A stretch of DNA of 7,599 bases from CAZKGE01 sp964541695 (GTDB lineage Bacteria; Bacillota; Clostridia; Christensenellales; CAG-138). Location of the stretch: NCBI GenBank assembly GCA_964541695.1, contig CAZIRB010000103.1, positions 1 through 7,599 on the forward strand, given 5' to 3'. Below, one piece after another: positions 5,515 to 7,599 of the stretch. The notes under the pieces were generated by a model, which made no database searches, was not told the DNA's origin, and saw only the letters and a list, made by a program, of their open reading frames with translations. Numbering within the stretch: the first letter of the stretch is position 1; each line of letters opens with the position of its first letter. The position numbers were made by a program, and so were the translations under genes.

Positions 5515-6240
5515 CTACGCGCCGCGCTTTGTGTACGACAGCGCCATCTGCGGACAGCCGTCGACGCACTCGCCGCAGAGGATGCAGTCCGTCGAGCGCA
5601 CCTGCCCGCGCCGCGCTTCGGCGCACACATCGATGCTCATCGGGCACCGGCGGCTGCACGCGCCGCAGCTGTTGCAGCGGTCCTGCCTGGCGTAGACGCG
5701 CAGCTGCGGCAGACGGAGCGCGCGGCCCAGCATCGTGCCCGCGGTCAGAAACGGCGACATCCAGCAAACCGCGTGGCAGGCGCCGCGCCGGCCGATCAAT
5801 AGCGTCAGCGTGAGGATGATGAACAGCACGAAATAATACGTGATGTACTTGAACGGCTCGTCGACGGAGACGACGCGCTCGGTCAGGTGCAGCGGATCGA
5901 CGCCACGGATGCCGCCCGCGAGCACGAAGCCCGCGGCCAGCACGGCAAACCACACGCCGAATATCGAGTACCGCACGGCGCGCAGCTTCCGCGCGGGAAC
6001 GGGGCGGCGGTTGACGGTCAGGCACAGCTCGGAAAGCCCCGCGACCGGGCACAGCCAGCCGCAGAACGCGCGGCCGAGAAACAGGCCCGAGAGCAGCAGC
6101 AGCCCGAACACGAGCACGCTGCCGGACACGATGCCGATAAACGCCGCGTCGATGCTGACGTACGGCGAGAGATAGTTCATCGTCACCGGAAACAGCAGCA
6201 GCGAGACATACACGATAATTCTGCGGATATTTTGCCTCAT
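5515..6240 (-). CDS. NapH/NosR/YccM-like membrane 4Fe-4S protein
   Basis: A 241-residue polytopic membrane electron carrier. Hydrophobic segments lie at about 7-28, 36-57, 92-110 and 133-150. The family membrane cysteine motifs are C60-G-W-L-C64-P and C155-HAV-C159-W, followed by M-S-P. The C-terminal cytoplasmic part has two 4Fe-4S sites: C189, C192, C195 and C199-P, then C219, C222, C225 and C229-P. Similar proteins move electrons between the quinone or membrane pool and soluble redox proteins. Here the partner is plausibly the ferredoxin-tailed reductase encoded 58 bp downstream. I chose the ATG at 6240 because MRQNIRRIIVYVS matches how relatives begin. A G run lies 12 bases upstream, whereas the ATG at 6261, which would add seven residues, has no ribosome binding site. 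Substrate and donor are unknown. Confidence 0.9.
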   Translation of the reverse strand: MRQNIRRIIVYVSLLLFPVTMNYLSPYVSIDAAFIGIVSGSVLVFGLLLLSGLFLGRAFCGWLCPVAGLSELCLTVNRRPVPARKLRAVRYSIFGVWFAVLAAGFVLAGGIRGVDPLHLTERVVSVDEPFKYITYYFVLFIILTLTLLIGRRGACHAVCWMSPFLTAGTMLGRALRLPQLRVYARQDRCNSCGACSRRCPMSIDVCAEARRGQVRSTDCILCGECVDGCPQMALSYTKRGA

Positions 6241-6272
6241 AAAAACGTATTGCCCCCCCATGTTTGACTGAG

Positions 6273-6300
6273 CCGGACCGCGGCGCGCACGCCCGGACCG
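6273..6300. repeat. Two CCGGACCG direct repeats 20 bp apart upstream of the NapH-like gene
   Basis: CCGGACCG occurs at 6273-6280 and again at 6293-6300, a spacing of about two helical turns, just downstream of the weak promoter candidate. The placement suits a tandem operator for a repressor, but in GC-rich DNA an 8-base repeat may be chance. Confidence 0.3.
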
Positions 6301-6301
6301 T

Positions 6302-6330
6302 AAAATAACCGGCGCGGCCGTTTTTGCTAA
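6302..6330 (-). promoter_or_regulatory. Weak promoter candidate for the NapH-like and reductase genes
   Basis: On the minus strand TTAGCA (6325-6330) and TATTTT (6302-6307) are 17 bp apart; each matches the consensus at four of six bases. It sits after the terminator of the upstream gene and about 60 bp before the coding start, in the only AT-richer patch of the gap. Confidence 0.35.
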
Positions 6331-6350
6331 TTGCTATGCGGCCCGCTTCT

Positions 6351-6378
6351 AAAAAACCTGCCGCGGACGCTCCGCCGC
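6351..6378 (-). terminator. Intrinsic terminator after the ADP-ribosylglycohydrolase gene
   Basis: Immediately after the stop codon the minus strand can fold as CGCGG with CCGCG, or alternatively GCGGA-GCG-TCCGC. AGG and a run of six T (plus-strand A at 6351-6356) follow. Either fold gives a short, very GC-rich stem, and the position directly after a stop codon supports the call. Confidence 0.55.
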
Positions 6379-6379
6379 G

Positions 6380-7165
6380 TTACGCGCGGCGTTCCCAGCG
6401 CTCGAGCACGGCAAGCAGCGGCGCGTCAAGATAGCCGAGCGCGCGCGCCTTGATCTCCTCCGGCACGCCGAACGCCGCCTCCGCGATGCCGCCCGCAATG
6501 CAGGAGAGCGTATCCGCGTCGCCGCCGAGCGAGATCGCGTTCCGCACGGCGTCCTCAAAATCCGCCGCCTCGAGGAACGCGACGATCGCCTCCGGCACGG
6601 TGCGCCGGCAGCTCTCGTCGAAGCGGTACCCCGGCCGGATGCCGTCGACCGTGCGGCCGAGGTCGTAGCCGTACCGATCCGTGATGTAGGTCCGTATCTC
6701 CGCTTTTGACGCACCCGTCCGCGCCAGGTAGATTGCGGCGGCCGTAGCCTCGGCGCCCTTGATGCCCTCGGGGTGGTTGTGGGTAACTTGCGCGCTGACG
6801 GCGGCGAAGCGCTCCGTCTCCCCGAGCGATGGAAACGCCCAGCCGACGCTCGACACGCGCATGGCCGAGCCGTTGCCAAAGCTGTTGTACGGCTGCGGAT
6901 CGTCGGATTCCAGCCAGCCGGCAAAGCGCCCGCCGTAGCCCCTGTCCGGATACGCGCGCCCAAACCGCTGCATGGAGCGCACCACCAAGCGCTCGAACTC
7001 GTCCGGGTCGCCCGCCCCGTCCAGGATCGCCTCCGCGACGGCGAGCGTCATGACCGTGTCGTCCGTAAAAAAGCAGCGCGCCGAAAACAGCGGGAAGTCC
7101 TTCGATTTCATGCTCGCAAACTCGTAGACCGAGCCGATGATGTCGCCCGCGATCGCCCCCAGCAT
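6380..7165 (-). CDS. ADP-ribosylglycohydrolase-family protein
   Basis: A complete 261-residue member of the ARH/DraG-like fold, which hydrolyses ADP-ribose links on proteins or small molecules using two magnesium ions. The metal-binding motifs are intact. MLGAIAGDIIGS is at the N-terminus. The first metal motif is T34-D35-D36-T (in FFTDDTVMT), and the second is GGDADT with Asp216, Asp218 and Thr219. SFGNGSAMRVS (95-105) and THNHPEGIKGAE (128-139) are further family blocks. There is no signal peptide, so it should be cytoplasmic. The start has AAGGGGGG six bases upstream. It has its own promoter and terminator and so looks monocistronic, and it diverges from a LysR-type gene. No partner ADP-ribosyltransferase is in the window, so whether it reverses protein modification or processes a nucleotide derivative cannot be said. 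Confidence 0.93.
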   Translation of the reverse strand: MLGAIAGDIIGSVYEFASMKSKDFPLFSARCFFTDDTVMTLAVAEAILDGAGDPDEFERLVVRSMQRFGRAYPDRGYGGRFAGWLESDDPQPYNSFGNGSAMRVSSVGWAFPSLGETERFAAVSAQVTHNHPEGIKGAEATAAAIYLARTGASKAEIRTYITDRYGYDLGRTVDGIRPGYRFDESCRRTVPEAIVAFLEAADFEDAVRNAISLGGDADTLSCIAGGIAEAAFGVPEEIKARALGYLDAPLLAVLERWERRA

Positions 7166-7228
7166 GGCGCGCCCCCCTTATGCTTGATTTGTACGGCGTT
7201 CTTCCGGCCGGCCGCGCGGCCTTGCCCC

Positions 7229-7237
7229 GTTGTCAAC
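7229..7237. promoter_or_regulatory. GTTGTCAAC palindrome at the minus-strand transcription start
   Basis: This 4-1-4 inverted repeat lies directly downstream of the -10 box of the ADP-ribosylglycohydrolase promoter, where a bound repressor would block it. It is short. On the minus strand it contains TTGACA, but no matching -10 follows at 17 bp. Confidence 0.3.
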
Positions 7238-7266
7238 AGTATAGCGGAAACAGCCCTGCGTTCCAA
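7238..7266 (-). promoter_or_regulatory. Promoter for the ADP-ribosylglycohydrolase gene
   Basis: On the minus strand TTGGAA (7261-7266) and TATACT (7238-7243) are 17 bp apart. The -10 box matches at five of six bases and the -35 at four. The predicted start near 7231 gives a leader of about 65 bases. Confidence 0.65.
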
Positions 7267-7345
7267 GCGAAAAGTGGGACCGGGAAAAGACGTTCGGCTG
7301 CCGGACGCCAGCTCCGGCGACGCCGCGCTTTTACGCCGGGGCAGG

Positions 7346-7374
7346 TTGAGCTTGGCGTTCCGTCTTGGTATACT
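7346..7374 (+). promoter_or_regulatory. Promoter for the LysR-type gene
   Basis: TTGAGC (7346-7351) and TATACT (7369-7374) are 17 bp apart on the plus strand. The -10 box is identical to that of the divergent promoter. Transcription would start near 7381, giving a leader of about 115 bases. Confidence 0.65.
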
Positions 7375-7388
7375 GTGCGTGGAGAGCC

Positions 7389-7473
7389 GGCGGGCATCGC
7401 GGAACGCCCGCCAGAACGGCCGCGCGCGGCGTCGCCGCCGGACGCGCATCGTCCGGCCGCATCGCACGCGGCC
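7389..7473 (+). repeat. Three consecutive hairpins in the LysR gene leader
   Basis: Three GC-rich stems lie between the predicted start and the ribosome binding site. They are GGCGGGC with GCCCGCC (7389-7412), CCGGACG with CGTCCGG (7438-7456), and GGCCGC with GCGGCC (7455-7473). The second and third share two bases, so they compete slightly. None has a T run. Confidence 0.45.
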
Positions 7474-7496
7474 CAAGGAACCGGGAGGAAGGGCGC

Positions 7497-7599
7497 ATGA
7501 ACAGCATCCTGCAGCTAAAATACGCGGTCGAGGTGGAGAAGACCGGCTCCATCAGCAAGGCCGCCGAGAACCTGTATATGAACCAGCCGAACCTGAGCA
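7497..7599 (+). CDS. LysR-family transcriptional regulator, N-terminus only
   Basis: Thirty-four codons are visible before the right edge. The segment LKYAVEVEKTGSISKAAENL followed by YMNQPNLS is the characteristic first part of a LysR-type winged helix-turn-helix: the aromatic Y9, the G-S-I-S-K-A-A helix and the N-Q-P-x-L-S recognition helix. The ATG has GGGAGGA seven bases upstream. Full members have about 290-310 residues, with an effector-binding domain that is outside the window. Many LysR proteins control a divergent neighbour, so the ADP-ribosylglycohydrolase gene is a possible target, but the gene could equally control genes to the right. Confidence 0.88.
   Translation, partial: MNSILQLKYAVEVEKTGSISKAAENLYMNQPNLS

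Larger units (their letters stand above)
7166..7496. other. Divergent intergenic region between ADP-ribosylglycohydrolase and LysR genes
   Basis: This 331-bp gap has a promoter for each flanking gene and their leaders. The minus leader contains the 12-bp palindrome GGCCGCGCGGCC (7210-7221). Between the two promoters (7267-7345) I see nothing beyond GC-rich sequence. Open frames across the gap lack ribosome binding sites or recognisable protein features and are not called. Confidence 0.6.

Noticed and set aside
6238..6261. Upstream ATG at 6261 as the start of the NapH-like gene
   Set aside because: It lacks a ribosome binding site and adds MGGQYVF before the hydrophobic N-terminus; the ATG at 6240 fits relatives better, though the longer form cannot be excluded.
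7331..7476. Minus-strand open frames in the divergent intergenic region
   Set aside because: They overlap both promoters and the LysR leader and show no ribosome binding site or recognisable motif.

Overview
The window reads as part of a chromosome from a GC-rich anaerobic bacterium, most likely a high-GC member of the Clostridia. This is inferred from strong AAGGAGG-type ribosome binding sites, many 4Fe-4S ferredoxin cysteine motifs, a TAXI-type fused TRAP permease, and similarity of the redox genes to clostridial families. No species can be named. Seven genes are visible: six on the minus strand and one, cut by the right edge, on the plus strand. There are no RNA genes, insertion sequences, CRISPR arrays or phage genes that I can support.

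Right to left along minus-strand transcription, 3949 to 1 is a catabolic and uptake module. It starts with an Lrp/AsnC-family regulator (3485-3949) behind a good sigma-70-type promoter (4082-4110) and a structured leader. A 222-bp gap follows, holding a long hairpin with a T run. Then come a UbiD-family prenylated-FMN decarboxylase (1868-3262), a 49-residue four-cysteine zinc-ribbon protein (1677-1826), and a fused TRAP transporter permease (1598 to beyond the left edge). The inferred job is uptake and reversible (de)carboxylation of an aromatic or other unsaturated carboxylic acid under control of the Lrp-type protein. The UbiX flavin prenyltransferase and the transporter's substrate-binding protein are not in the window.

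Between 3950 and 4340 lies a non-coding stretch with a G-rich tandem duplication (two copies about 95 bp apart) and the lrp promoter and leader. From 6240 to 4341 are two genes, probably co-transcribed: a NapH-like polytopic membrane protein with two C-terminal 4Fe-4S sites, and an aldo-keto reductase with its own two-cluster ferredoxin tail. They look like a small redox pair. A terminator (about 6351-6378) separates them from an ADP-ribosylglycohydrolase-family gene (6380-7165).

The ADP-ribosylglycohydrolase gene and a LysR-type regulator gene (7497 to the right edge) diverge from a 331-bp intergenic region. It has one well-formed promoter in each direction (7238-7266 minus, 7346-7374 plus), both with a TATACT -10 box. 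The LysR leader carries three consecutive GC-rich hairpins. The items most worth a second look are the tiny zinc-ribbon partner of UbiD, the hairpin between lrp and ubiD, and the G-rich duplication.
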